Source: Agelaius tricolor (taxonomy: Eukaryota > Chordata > Aves > Passeriformes > Icteridae). From it: DNA of 64,000 nucleotides. The stretch spans positions 69,109,381 through 69,173,380 of the forward strand of contig JALJCS010000001.1 in NCBI GenBank assembly GCA_023055355.1, read 5' to 3'. Shown piece after piece: positions 34,201 to 47,440 of this stretch. Both the position numbers and the translations under genes were made by a program. Position 1 is the first letter of the stretch, and each line of letters opens with the position of its first letter. Below the pieces are notes generated by a model. The model saw nothing but the letters and a program-made list of their open reading frames with translations, was not told the origin of the DNA and made no database searches.

Positions 34201-37200
34201 TTGCTGTCTGTCAGTGCAAACTCTGCATCTTCTCTGCCTGTGAGAGGGAGCTCTTGAAGGAGATCTCAAAATCAGGAAAGTTGCTTCACATGGCTCCATG
34301 TAAATTGCTGTCATGCAGATGCAGTAAACTTGCTAGTAGGGACAAAAACCAAATGACAATCTGCTTCACAGAGGTTCTACTTGGGCAATGTTTCTCAACC
34401 TATAGTTGATGTCCAGACTCAAAGAGCATGGCTGCTTGACTTGGTTGAATTTTGAAATGTGGAAAAGGATTAGCTGACAAACTGAAAACTGCCAGCTTTC
34501 CTCACTTGCTTATAGTGATGTAAATCAATGAAAAGAAGCACTTCTCACTGCTGGATTGTAAACATCCAGGAATTTTTTCAAGCCAGTCTGGAGCAGGGTT
34601 TGTGCTCCAGGATTTTGCTCTAAAATTTGTTTTCCTGCAGCCATTAAGATACATAAACTGAGTTCAAATTTTCTTTGTTTTCAAAGCTGTTCTTTTCAAG
34701 CTTCCCACTTCAAACTGTTTGCAACATCTTATTTTGAGGTAGAATAATCAGGGACCTTGATTTTCTCATATGTGAGGATCTCTGAAATATCTCTGACCCT
34801 ACTGTATGTTTGCCTATGGCATTACAAATTCCCAGGGAGTTTAAAAATAATTGCAGAAAATGTAATGACAAGGAAACAGTTTTGCCCAGCCTCTGTCCCT
34901 AACCTACTGAATCCAAGAAGTACTGGACATCAAGAGGACGTTTTGAATTTATCTTGACATAGCTCAGAGGCTCAGCAGTTATTTGTTCATCTTGTATCAA
35001 AGTCCTAGAAAAGGTCATGCAGCCTCTAGATCAAAAACTCATAATGGATTTAAGAGCTGATTAGAGATGTATACTTGAATGCTAGGAGGGGAATCTTGGC
35101 TGAATTTAAAACTCCCTCAGCTAAGCTGATGACAGTGTGAGAAGACCCTTCATTTGATGGGATTTCTGTGAAGCAGCCTCGTGGATGCCAGAGCAGATAT
35201 TTGTGTGGCACTGTAGGTTGACCATGGCATGTCACAAACAGCCACCCTTCCACATCACAAGGAGTCACAAGAAGCCTGACTGATGTAGGACAGAAAACCT
35301 TGGGGTGATCTCTGTTGTATTTTTTCCCACAGTCACACTGCTCTTTGCCAGTCCACACTACCCCTGAAACTCTTGTCTTTCATAACATTTTTTGTATTTC
35401 TAAGCATGACTTACACTGTACAATTTGGGGTTCTGTCCCTGTCCCTGGTTACAGCCATCAAGATCAGGGGAGGATAAAGCTGTGAATTGAGGGAGTGCTG
35501 TACCATAAACCTGACCTGCATCTCTCTACACCAGGTGTGCAAGTGAGCATTCATTCATTTCCTATAGATTTCCTCTTCCCAGAAAAGCTGTGAATGCTTC
35601 AAACACAGGCTTTGATGTTGAATGTGTATCTCAGGGCCTGGGAGTCCATGGCTCTTTTCCCTCTGAATTTAGACAGGGATACCTTCCCAAACGGAGGGCT
35701 TTTTGATGTTTCAGCTGAAATCTGAGAAGCTTTGCTTCTATTTGCACTCTTCTCCATAGACTAGAAGCAACTGCACATCTTAACCAATGGATTCAGTTAT
35801 TATATCAGTAGCTCAGATACATCAAGGAAAATTTGGATTTCTGCTAATACATTCATCTGCTATTTTGAGTTTTCTTTGCCCCTATTAGAAGAGTTAGGTT
35901 TTTCTTCTCTCTTTACTAAAAAAAAAAAAAGAAATATCATGTAATGGCTGCTTTGATTTTAAGAAATTATATAAAACCAGCATCTTTATACATAGTAAAT
36001 TTGTTTGCCTTTAGAAAGACTGTGATGCCCTATGCATTCCTGGATGTCCAATTCATATGGTACAATTATTTATATCTCTGATGTCTATCAAAAATGCTCT
36101 TGAACTTCTCTTGGTAATTCTTCACACCTGTCAGGTTTCTGACAGAAAGTGTTATAGAGCAACTATGTATTATCTGTGCTCTCACTACAAAAATAAGCTG
36201 CTGGGGCTTTATTACCTGTATTCTACCATACCCACAAGAGGATTTGCTTGAGTCATTAGCTGTTCTCTGTAATTAGGGATGACGTGGTGCATTTTGGTCC
36301 AGCTTTTAGTTTTCTGAAGTCATTCATTTGGGCACTGGTGTGCCTCAGTAGTGTTCTTCTGTTGCTTATCTTCATTATCCCTTCCTATGGGCTGAATATT
36401 ATCTTTCTCCTTAGGAAGGAAAGTGTGGGAAATGCTTGACCATTTTGATGTATTTGAGGCTTACCAAGATTTGCTATGCCATGCTTGTAGTTCCTTCAAT
36501 TTTAGTCTGTTTCTCTTCTTCCAGTCAAATCCATTCAGAAGATGTGAATGCTGATGCTGCTGGGTGTAGTAAAAGTTAAATCTGGTCCATAAGATTTCTG
36601 AGGAATGTGGTTTGCCCCCTGTCCAGAACTGCATGTGTCCAGTCCCAACCAGATTGGATTTAGTCTGCTCTCTGTGAAGCATTGTTATACTTGTGTTCAC
36701 TTTATTAAATCAGATAACCCTACACAGCGAGGTTACGTTCCAGTCTCCTGCAGAAGAGATGTTTGTGTCTCAGACTCTGTAATTTTCCTACATTTCACTG
36801 GTAATTCATTTAATATAGCTTTTTGTCCCATCTTCCCTCCCATCCCCCCCACAAAGTTTAAGGTGATCCAATTGTTGGAATTACTCAGCAAAAGAGAGTT
36901 GATCTGTGGGCCTTCTATGTGGATGTCTGTCCTGCTGTAGCCACTGGAGAAGAAATAGGGAAGGATGGGTAAAACAGCGAGCACTTAACATAAGAGAGCT
37001 GTATTTCCTAGCTCTCTTGGCTGGCTCAATGGCAAAGATGTTTGCAGTGGGTCATGATGTTACAGCAGCTTGTGTATCCATGATATGGTTTAGCAAGTGC
37101 TTAATTTCTTGTGATTTTTTTTTTAATCTAGATAATAAGCCTTCCAGTTGCTCTGTTAAAAGAAAAACATTACATTTTGAAAATTCAGATGTTGCATTAG

Positions 37201-39747
37201 GAGGTGTTACATCAGTGTTGCTCTCTTCTGTATGTGCCTTGGTGCAGTTGATACAAAAGCTCTTGTTCCATTACTCGGGCATGTTTCACACCTTATGTTC
37301 CCTTCCTCCCATGCAGAGAACTGGATGCAAACACCTATACAGGGCCATGCCACCCTTCAGGAGCTCAGAATTAGCTATGGAGCAGCCTTGCAGCTCTGTC
37401 TCACGGCCAGCTCTGATCACTCACAGCAAAACTGCAGGCAGGTGCCACCCAACTGGTCGTGGGATCCTGGAGCATTGTAGGTGGGATCTCCAGGGAAATT
37501 AGTTGCTAGGAAGCATCACCTCCTTAGTGAGCTCATGCAAATTAAGGTTTATTTTTTTCAGAGGTTAGTAATTTAGTCATGTTTGGGAGTTTTTTGCAGA
37601 GATCAAAACACAAAGATTTTGCCTTGACACTTTGCAAGTTTATGGTCCAAATCACAAAACCTCTCGAGCTGTTCAAGGAGAGACCAGAAGCTTTTCACAT
37701 GAATAAATCACTCCAGTTTCCCATGCCTTGCTTCAGAATTAGCTTGAAAAATTTTGGCTGACGTCATGCCAAAAATCCAAAACAGCAACAAAGCAAGGGG
37801 AAAAAAAAGCCTCCCAGCAGACACCCAGCACGGAAAATATTGCCAAACTTGGGTCTGTTTGTGCCAAGTTTATAATCAGGCAGCAACAGGGTCTTGGTAG
37901 GTAATGCTCTCAACCCACAGCTAATGAGCTCTGCAGTGTAGGGAGTGAGGAACACTGTAGAGAGAGCCTGCATAATGCTGTGTGCAAGACACAGATCATA
38001 TCTGGGAATAAAAAGAAAGGAGAACATGATCTCTGGGCATCAGATAAGGCCATTTCTGTGGATATTACTCTTACTAAAGGAATAAGTGTTGTAATGGCAA
38101 ATAGAACTATAGGTAGATCTAAGGCATGTGGGCAGATGTAGATTTTCCTGACCTAAGTGTGCTGTATTTTGCAGTCCCATCCACAGCACTGCTTTTCTTC
38201 TATATTTCTTTTATGAAATACAGGAGGAGGGAGATGGTTAAAGTAATTTTCTCAACATTATTTCTGCCTCATCAATACTTCATGGATTTAATAGATTTTA
38301 CAGTCATTTGGGAGACTATTTTATCAGCCAGGTTCAGTGGAGGTTGCTGAAACTAAGTGGAGGACAGAATGCATGTGTGTGAGATACAGGATGCTGTGGT
38401 ATCAGGATTTAATTATTATGGGATTTGCTTAGGAGATTTCTCTGTGCTATTTGTGGAGCTTTATGTTGGGCACTAAATACATTGCATATAGGCAAGTGAT
38501 CTCTTCAATAAGAGTTTGGCATGGATCTCCAGGTACAAGTGTGTTTCCACCTCATAGCATAAGCACACTGCTCTAGTTCTTCATCTCTCATTACATCTGC
38601 CTCTCATTTAAATGCTCATCTGACACAAATGTAATGGAACTGCATATAAAGGATCATGAAGAGGAGGAGAGATCTCATTGCAGATTACCAAAGCTGAATA
38701 TTTTTGGACATTGAGTTATTTATATTATCATTCTGCTAAGCTCAAAGATAAAAGAAAGCCTTGGATGCAATCCAGAAAAATCAAGAACAGAAAGTAGTGT
38801 AAAGATGATGCATTAATGCGTGTCTTGAGAATGCCTGCAGTGCTGTATCACAATACCCATGCCAAAATAAAAATTAAGGTGGGTGGATCCTGAAGGCCAG
38901 TGCTCAGTGATGGGGGAGATTACTGCTTGAGGTGTCACACTCCATTAGCTGAGGTGGAAAACTCTGTTAGGGAGTGTGCCACATCATTCTGCCCTGCTAG
39001 CAATGGGCAACAACATTCCTGTGCTCCAAGGGATCCTCTGCAGCCTCTACTGGTCTGGAATAGTCAGCTTTTCCCAAGACATATTATCAGGCAACTCACT
39101 GGTGGTGATTTTTAGAAAATATCCAGTGAGCTTAAATTCATGACAAGTTTGTGTTCGTGTTAGCTCTGACAACCTCAGAGGTTTATACAACCTTCTCATA
39201 AGTAGCATTTTGTCCTGGTGACCTTTATACCTGTTCAGCACCCACCTATAGGAGTCTACCTAATATAGCAAGTCCTATTGCTGCTATTGTTTTTAAGAAG
39301 AAAAAATAATAAAAGATTCAACTGTGTAAATGTCATTCCTGCCCAGCCTGCTTAGTATTACAAGACAGGGAGAAGTCTGCTTTGAGATTTTCCCTCTGGC
39401 AAAAGCTTGAAAAGCCTTGAATATTGTGTGCATCCTTGATCGTGTCCTGCAGTGGTAGTAGTGAAAAATACAAAATCTACTGTCTCATTCTGCTAGGGTT
39501 TTGAATGCTGTGCTGAGTGCTGAGTACTAGTCTTCCTAATCCTACAAGGGGGTGTTGAATCCTGTAACAACCTTCCAGGAATGCTGTGACATAGCTGCCA
39601 TGATGGAAATGTGGTAGGATGGCTTGCATGACTGGAGTGCTGCAATGGATGGCTACAAGCTCTTCAGAAGGGACAGGAAAGGAGAGGAGGCTTTGTGAAT
39701 TAGGGAGCTTTCAGACTGTGTAGGGTTGAGGACACTGACAGTAAGGT
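34201..39747. other. Unassigned DNA, includes a 198-codon open frame
   Basis: This 5.5-kb block has no recognised repeat except an A run at 35920-35930. The longest open frame outside repeats in the window, 36906-37502 (+), lies here. It has no recognised domain and an unremarkable start context, so it is treated as a weak observation. Acceptor-like sites at 36415 and 37131 have no matching donor or no compatible phase. Confidence 0.5.
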
Positions 39748-40163
39748 GTGGAACGCTTGTGGGGCAGCTGAAGGAGCTGGGGTTGTTCAGCCTTGAGAAC
39801 AGGAGGCTCAGAGAGAACCTTGTCACTCTCTGAAACCACCTGAAAGGAGGCTGTAGCCAGGTGGGGATCAGCCTCTTCTTCCAGGCAAGCAGCCATGGGA
39901 TGAGAGGACACAGCCTTAAGCTGCACCAAGGGAGCTTTAGGTTGGACATTAGGAAGAATTTCTTCACAGAAAGGGTGACTGAGCATTGGAATGGGCTGGA
40001 GTCACAGTCTCTGGTGGTGTGTAAGGACACACACAGCACACTTAGTGCCATAGTCTAGTTGACCATGATGGTTCTTGGTCATAGGTTGGACTCAACAATC
40101 TCAGAGGTCTTTTTCAACCTAATTGATTTCCAGCCTATGTGATTCTGTGATTCTATGATTTCA
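39748..40163 (+). mobile_element. CR1 LINE 3' end, sense orientation, ~415 bp
   Basis: In order are 'gttcagccttgagaacagga', 'aggttggacattaggaagaa' (39940-39959), 'tttcttcacagaaagggtga', 'ggttggactcaacaatctca' and the terminal 'tgtgattctgtgattctatg' (40139-40158). This is the C-terminal end of the CR1 ORF2 region plus the 3' tail with its short repeats. It is 5'-truncated. The sense frame is broken by stops, so only a fossil remains. Confidence 0.92.
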
Positions 40164-42600
40164 GACAGCATTGACTTACTGACATAAGTTTTGTGCTGTT
40201 ACTTAATTGAACTGCATTTCTTACCTTCTATTTTGTTTTATGCAAAATCATGATAACTAAAGGTAGTGACTTTGCAGGCAGAAGGATAAAAATAGCACAA
40301 GACATTTTAGATTCTTTGTGAAATTATTAGTTAAAAATAGACATAGGTGTTAAATAGGATCTGAAATGTTAACTGCTTTGATCCCTGGTTAACAGACTTT
40401 CCCATTCATGCAGTTAAGATGCTACATAGAAAGAAGACTCTATGTGAACAAAACTTCAATTGTAGGCTATGGAAACAGGGGTTTGGGTCTTCTGTCCTGT
40501 TTTGCTGCACATCAAAAGTTAAAAGTTTCTCTTTTTCTTCAGTGGAAACTTACACCAAATTGAAGTACAGTATGCTTTAAGCTAGTGATTTCATCAGTCA
40601 CCAGCATCTGTTACTGAGATGCTGAGTGTGGTTAGCTGTAATTGGACAGAATCATCAGTCTGGGGAAGTCCTCATTTTCCATTATATTTGTTGCTTGTGC
40701 GTGACACTTAAGAGTTTTTGTCCATTTTTCCTCCTCTTCTAATTCCTCAATATTAGGGAATTAATGTCTCTCTGCATGCCATTTACTATCAAACATAATC
40801 CCCTTTTCCCCTATTTCCTTCCATTTACATCCTTTGATGAGAAATATTTAGGCCACTACATGTCTTTTTTCTTGTCAGACAGAGGCTGATAAAAGATCTG
40901 TTACAGGAAATTCTGCTCTATCTATAGAACAAGGCATCTCAAAATACATGCTTAGACATATAGACAGCAGAGACTGACAGCTGATAGATGCTGTAGACTT
41001 CTCATTGTTTTCTACCATGGTCATCATGCCAAGTGTGTCAAAACACAGGGAAACAAATTAGTATACAAGTGAAGGGGCATATTTTTTGGCAGGGAAGACA
41101 ATGCAATATCCACTGTCCTATTTTGAAGATACCCATTATGACCATTTTGGTATCTGCTAAATGCCTTTGTAGAAGCCCAAGATCATTCCATTTGCTTTTT
41201 TAAATGTTTTTTCTCTTAAGTTTTTTCCTCTAACTGACTGTAATTACACAGGGAGGCTTAGTTTGGGTTTAACCACTGGCTTTCCTGTATGTCATTAGAT
41301 AGTGTTGGGGGATTATCAGGCACAGTTGTAAACTACAGTATATGTCTTCATTTTCTTTTTTAGCTTAGACTGTTTATAAGCCAAGTGTTTCAGATCACAG
41401 AGAGAGAGCATTAATCAAAGCTGACAAAGCAGAAGGAAAGCCTGTGTTGAGCTACGAGGCAGTTTGCAATAGCCTTTTGCTCACCCCAAGGAAATAAGAG
41501 CATGCTGAAGACACAAGCTGCATTGCTAGTGTAAAACAGAATTCTCACGTGTTGGTACTAACATACTCACCATTTCTGTGTTAGTGCAGCATGTGCCTTC
41601 CATGTGTGGTCACCCTGTACATGTGGTGTGCTCTTATGCAGATATCTAACATCTCTTGCAGCAGTGTGCAAGGGGACTGTGTATTACATAGCAGGCAAAA
41701 AGCAGCCCAGCTTGAAAACACTTCAGACGGTGGATGGATGTTGGGAAGAGCTCTGAAGAAGGAGTTTGTTTCCAGGCAGAGGGAGGAAGCACTGGAGCTG
41801 CTTGCTGTGCACAGCCAGTGGTCTTTGGGAAGATCTCACGTTCATATTGATTTTGTGAGTTTGCTTTACCATCCAGTTTAGGTCCCTTAACTTGCACCTG
41901 CTTTTATCTCTACTTTTCTGCATGTGTGATTTGGGTGAATGCATGTGAGACCTGAATTTTAAATTTTGTGGGAAACAGACCTGTTACTCTGGTGTTGCAA
42001 GACCCCTTTTATATCACTTTTAAGTTTGCAGAAATCAAAAGAAAATGATGGAGTTTGTTTTGAGGCATGTGTTTGAGACAGCACTGAAAATCATTTGTCT
42101 TCTTCTAATTGCTGTATGAAGTATTTCCATTAGTATCAATAGCTTCTATTACTGTATTAAATATTTCCCTGGTTGTGATTCTGATTAAAGAAATAAAAAA
42201 TTCCTAAGCTGTCACTTTTGACCACCTCTTCTTCTCTAAGAAAACTCTTGCTCAATACTATGAGAGTCCAGTACCATTCCAGGCCACCATCCTGCTTCAG
42301 TAGGAGCTGTAAGAGTGCTGCTGGGTGGAGAATTTTTGTGTCAAGTTACCAACACTGTTCTGCTTCCACTGTAACCAGCAATTCTCAGGGTTTTGTTTTT
42401 TTGCCCAGAATATTTCTCCCCTCTTTGAAGCTCCTCATGAATGTAGTCAATGGCTTGCTATGCTCTTTTGAATCTCTTATGTCTGGGATAAATTCCAGGA
42501 GCTTTATGGTATGGCTTTAGGCTCCACTGAGTTGGAGATGCTTTTACTTGTCACCCAGACAAGAACTGTCCTTAACTATTTAACACAAGAAAGTAAAAGA
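40164..42600. other. Unassigned DNA, no gene recognised
   Basis: AT-rich DNA with no transposon signature and no exon candidate I would support. The part 42100-42200 is a dense AT block. It leads directly into the CAA-rich tract. Confidence 0.5.
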
Positions 42601-42700
42601 AAAACAAACAAACACTACAACAACAACAACAAAAACAAAAAAACAACAACAAAAAAACCAAACAAACAAAAAAAAAAGAAAAAAAGAAAAAGAAAAAAAA
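42601..42700. repeat. A-rich low-complexity tract, (CAA)n/(CAAA)n to (A)nG
   Basis: The tract starts with CAAA and CAA repeats ('acaacaacaacaac'), passes through longer A runs with single C interruptions, and ends as A runs with single G interruptions. The plus-strand open frame 42511-42705 spans it and gives an Asn/Lys/Thr-rich string that only reflects the repeat. It is not a recognisable LINE tail, because no CR1 body precedes it. Confidence 0.9.
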
Positions 42701-45700
42701 GGTAAATGAACAATTCAAAATATAAAACCATTTACCTGTACCAGGATGGAGGAAGAAGACACCCTTGGCACAATTGGCAATTAGTTGTATATTTTCTTCA
42801 GGTTTTTAACCAGCTGTCATAGAAATGTGGATTTTGATGGGCAGTTCTCTAATGATAGTGGACAGTGAGAGCAGCAAATTTAATATGCTCTGCAAGTCAG
42901 GGATGGTTGAAGTACCAGAAAACTGTGAAAGTCTGAGAGAAATGCCCTTGGAGCTTGCTTTGTCTGCTCACAACTTGCCCTTTCTTGTATTTAACCAGTT
43001 TGAGTCAAGGTTGTCTGCTCCAGGCTCCTCTGTGTCAGGGGAGTGGGGGAGTGTGAAGGGAGCTGGTTTTTAAATATATATATATTTTTTTTAAATTTTA
43101 TTTTTAACCCAGAACACATGAGCAAAACAACAGGCTGTATGCCAGTTGAAATCATGGTGGCTGATGCAAAGTGTCAAAGTAGCTGTTGGTGCTGTCAGAA
43201 ATCTGTTCTTGGTTAGTTTGGCAAGGCATAAACTAGTAAGTGACTTTCCAGAGGTACTTCTGTGATTATGTGGCAGGTAATGACACATTTACTGTGTTAA
43301 GAAGCTTGACTGTACCTTGCTTGACATGTCCAACAACCTCCAATTAAACTTTAATTTACAGAAATAATTCCTTCTGACATTGCATGCTAGTACTCTGCAA
43401 GAGTCTGGAAACATCTAAGCCATCCTAATCCATTTATTAAATTTTATAGGTGTTGCTTATCTTATGATTTAACAAAATCTTGAGAAACAGGATTCTTCAA
43501 TGGAGCCCAGTTAAATCTTTTGCAAGGACTGCTAAAGCTTGCAAGTAGAAGAAACTGGCACTGCAGATCATTTAAATCTGTATTATCTCATTAGTGGGTA
43601 ATTTCCAAACCCCACTTATTATGTAAATGTATTCAGTAACCAGAAGAAGGATTAAGTATGTGAGAAATCATACTTTTATGTGATGTAAGTCATCTCACCT
43701 GTGTTATGTTTGTTCTGGGTGAAAAACAGTGTCTGACTGTGACTGGGAGCCTCTCCAGGGATCTCATCCTCAAATCTGCAATGCTGTGATTTGCAGGAAC
43801 AGCCTTGTGATGCTTCTTGAACCTTTTGGAGCTTCCTGTTTCTTTCTTATTTTTTCCAGGACTAATGTAATTTTAGCTACTTCTTAGCAATTAGATTAGG
43901 CACAGGCAATTTCCTTGTAAAATTGCCTGAGCAGGTTCTTCCATAACCTGTAATAAACTTGTTGTGGCTCAGCAATGTTTGGCAGAACAATTAAACTGGA
44001 CTTCAGTGCCACAAATAGGTATGTAGTTAAAAACCACAGCTCTCCTCAGGTGCTTGTTTGAGTTTCTATAAACATAGTCTCTGTCATGGCCATATGTGCC
44101 TTCTATTTATGGCTTCTGCGGCAGTCTGTGCATCATTCACTCTGGAAAATCATGTTTTAAGTACATTGGAAGATAAAGCCCTTGCACCTCTTATCCCTCA
44201 AATGTGCCAACAGTAGATGGTTTCAATTTTTGCCATGTGTGTCTTTGGGGTTTGTTTTAGAATAACACTGTTGTAAAACAATACCCTTGAATGTTCAGGG
44301 ACCTTAAGACAGAGGAAAGAGAGCAGTTAAAAATTTCATAAAAATCAAGACTCACCTTTGTGAGCATCTTTCTACATAAGCCTGAGAACTGTACAAACCT
44401 GACAATTTCTTTTCCATGCAAGGGCTGTATTGATTTTGTGCAGCATGACGTGTTCTGCTAGGTCTTTGTACAAAAGAAATTGTGCTAACCTCCTGCCCCT
44501 TCCCCTATCAACCTCATCACTTTCTGACTGCATGTGTCTGGTGCCCCTGCAGCTATCCCCATAAACACAAATGCCCCTTTAAACATCATTTCTCAAGCGT
44601 TTTCCTCTCCGTTTCAGAGAGCACAGAGAAAGCAGAGTGTCCCTGTTCACACAGAGAAATACCATTACATTTCCAGCCAGTAGTCTGATTGCTAAAAAGA
44701 AAAAAACTTCACCCATGGGTAATTAGTACTGTGTGTGTAGTTAATCAATTTAAAATTAAATGCCACTGGTGCTGCTGAAAGGTCATGCTAGGTTTTGGTA
44801 TTGCTTTGAAAAAAAATCTGGTTTGGTGAAGATGTCTCTGAGAAGGAATACTGGTTCTTTGTGCACTGCCTGTGACAAAAGAGAAGCTGGGGGTGCAGTT
44901 TCCACAAAGAATGCTGTAAATTTTATTATCACCTAGATTGTGGTGTTTCTGTGTTGATTTTAAGAGAGAAGCCTTCAGTGTAAGGACGTGGCTGTATCTT
45001 CTTACTCACAGCAAAAGGAGCTCGTGTGCTAGCAGTCTTGTGGGTGAGATAGGAACCTCATCTCCTGCTTCTGAGGCCATCATCCTCATCATTAGATGAT
45101 TCTGCCTCCCAGGCAGACTGATTACTTCATATTTTCATTCATTAATGATTTATCAGACAGCTCCTCCCCTAAAGGCTCATCTCCTCTGTTATACTCACAG
45201 CCCACACGCAACCAGCAACACGTAGCTGCCAGCTGGCACTCTGGCTTTGGGAGAGCAGGCTGCTGCTAGCCCTTCCTACATCTCCTGCTGCCTCTCCTCC
45301 CCTCCCTTCCCAGCTGCTCAGCTCACCTGCCTGCTCCTTGGTGGCCTTTTAGATTGCACCAAAGCCATGAAATGCCCATGTGTCCTGTCCTCCTATGCCA
45401 TCTCTCCAATCTGGTTGCTTAATGTGCTTTTCACAAATATTTTTTCAATTATAAAAAAATAGAAAGAGAGATGAGGTGACCCCACCTGTAATGCAGCCAC
45501 ACTTGTGTCTTTGTTACAGAAAGAGTGGCCTCTCATTTTGGTGAGAGGCTTTGCTCAGTGGTGACTTAGAATTTAGTAGAGAAGTGGGAGTGCTGGGGAG
45601 AGACTGAGCAGGCTGTGTCTGTGAGCAGGAAGGTGTGGGTTGGCAGCAGTTTCAGGTTTTGCTATCAGGTGCTTGGCACAACAGTTCTGTTGAAATCCCT

Positions 45701-47440
45701 CTCCAGTTGTCTGTGTGAGAGAGTGATTTTTATCACATTGCTAAAGATTAACTCTATTCTTGTTCTCTGTTCTGCTCCCAGGAATCAGGCATGCTCTGAG
45801 GTCTGGGAAAGAGAGTCCAAATGAACTCTCATGATGAAAGGGGGGAAAATCCAGAATTGTTTGCTACTGTCCAACTTGTCCTCTGCAGGCAAGTGGTTAC
45901 TGAGAGCAGTGGGAACAAGGGCTGCAGGACCTGAAGAAAAAAATATAAGCTAGGAGGAAAGGAGTAAATGAAACTCCCTTGAGTAATTTATACATGAATG
46001 TATAACTTTGGAGTGCTTTATCTACTCTTGGCAAGTGGTGACTGATAACTAATTTTCTCTCTTACCTCTCCCACATCCTCCCAGCATCTTCAGAAAGGAC
46101 ATGTGACAGGAATAATAAATCTCATTATTTTGACAGGCTAAAATGGAAATTATGGATTAAAAATCCTATGGATGCCTCAGTAGAGAGAAACTGACTGTTC
46201 CTAGGATGCCTAAAGTATATTTTCATTTGCACTGGTTTTGAGATCTTTCTGAATTATTCAGGGCTCTCCACTTACCTCTTTGGCACAACACTTCAAAGTA
46301 AACCAGTGTTAAAGGCATCAGTGTCCAATTGAGCAGCTCTCTTGCTTGAGGGTAGCTAGAGCCTGAGACTGCTCAGGCTGTGGGGGAAGTCTGGATCTAA
46401 ATCTAGATTGGATTATCTTTTACTCTAGGTCTCTGAGTTGGAACTTTGTGCTACTATTTTAAGCAGGGAGATGGAAGGTGAAGGGGAGTTCAGGCTGACA
46501 CAGTGGTGCTGCAGGACTGATCAGTTTGGATGGCTTTGGCTTTGGAGCAGTGAGAAGTGTGTGAGAACAGCAGCTGGTTGTGTTCTTTGTGCAGCCAGGT
46601 GTCTGAAAAACCAGTGTCAGCTCTGAGGGTGTAGGAATTCTTGCTGCTCCATGTCAGAGGTGGCTTCAGGGCTCTCACAGAGAGGGTGGAAGACCATGGC
46701 AGAGCTCTGCTCACACAGGCTGAGGGGAAAGTGCATTGTACATGACTCAGGTCAGAACAGGGGGAAAACTAAGAACAATAGCAAGTAACTTATTTCAAGG
46801 GGTAGTCTGTGAGCAGAGCAGGGACTTGGGGCATGGCTTTTGCAAGCCTCTGGACCAAGGACACAGCCCATTGCTTGCTGTGAGATTGGTGCATCCCAGA
46901 ACTGTGGGTGAGGATGGCAACCAAGATGGATAAAGCACTTCATGTGTTAGCAGGTGTGTCAAAGCTTCTTCAGGTCTCTCAGTAAAACCTGTCAGACCTG
47001 GCACACAACTGTCACAGAGCTAAGGGCTTCTTGCCTGAGGAGATTTCCATCAGAAAGCTGAGTGTAAATTTACAGCACCTGACTACTTCATTGTCTGTTC
47101 TCTGGATGTAGGGTGTGCATAGGATGCATTAACTGTGCAAGAAGTTGCTGTAGTGCAAAGAGCATGCACAGAATTTCCACCTAGAGCTAACTGTCTGGGG
47201 TAAAGCACAATTTACCAAGCAGTAGTTTGGTTTTTCCTTGCATTCCATCTCTTAGCTTTACCACTGGGATTGGAGCACAGGACATAAGAGGGACTGTGAA
47301 CCACACGTGTTCCCTGTAAAGTGTGTACTACGCTTTGTTACCTTACTGAATTGTTGCCTTTGTCTCTGTCTTGTAAAAGGAGTGAGAGGAGGATTTTTCT
47401 AAGTGCAGCAGGTCTTCACATGACCTGGCAGAATCTCAAA
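42701..47440. other. Unassigned DNA, no gene recognised
   Basis: A short 'atatatatata' plus T-run patch sits at 43073-43100. The stretch 45060-45180, with 'cattcattaatgatttatca' and low repeat content, looks compositionally like a conserved non-coding element, but this cannot be shown here. Splice-like borders around 45008-45041 enclose only 32 bases. No transposon family was recognised. Confidence 0.5.

Noticed and set aside
33744..34409. 221-codon plus-strand open frame, the longest in the window
   Set aside because: It runs antisense through a diverged CR1 fragment (33965-34200) and its translation shows no domain.
36416..36580. Acceptor-like site followed by an open frame with CGKC
   Set aside because: No acceptable donor follows before the stop, so it cannot be a standard internal exon; the CxxC echo of 32045-32115 is probably chance.
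37132..37203. Exon-like 72-base segment after a pyrimidine tract
   Set aside because: The donor GAG|GTGTTA is poor, and its open frame is not phase-compatible with the segment at 32045-32115.
42511..42705. Asn/Lys/Thr-rich 64-codon open frame
   Set aside because: The composition is produced by the CAA/CAAA/A low-complexity tract.
45009..45040. 32-base segment with a strong acceptor and a GTGAGA donor
   Set aside because: The phase continuing from 32115 meets a stop at once, and such short pairs are common by chance.
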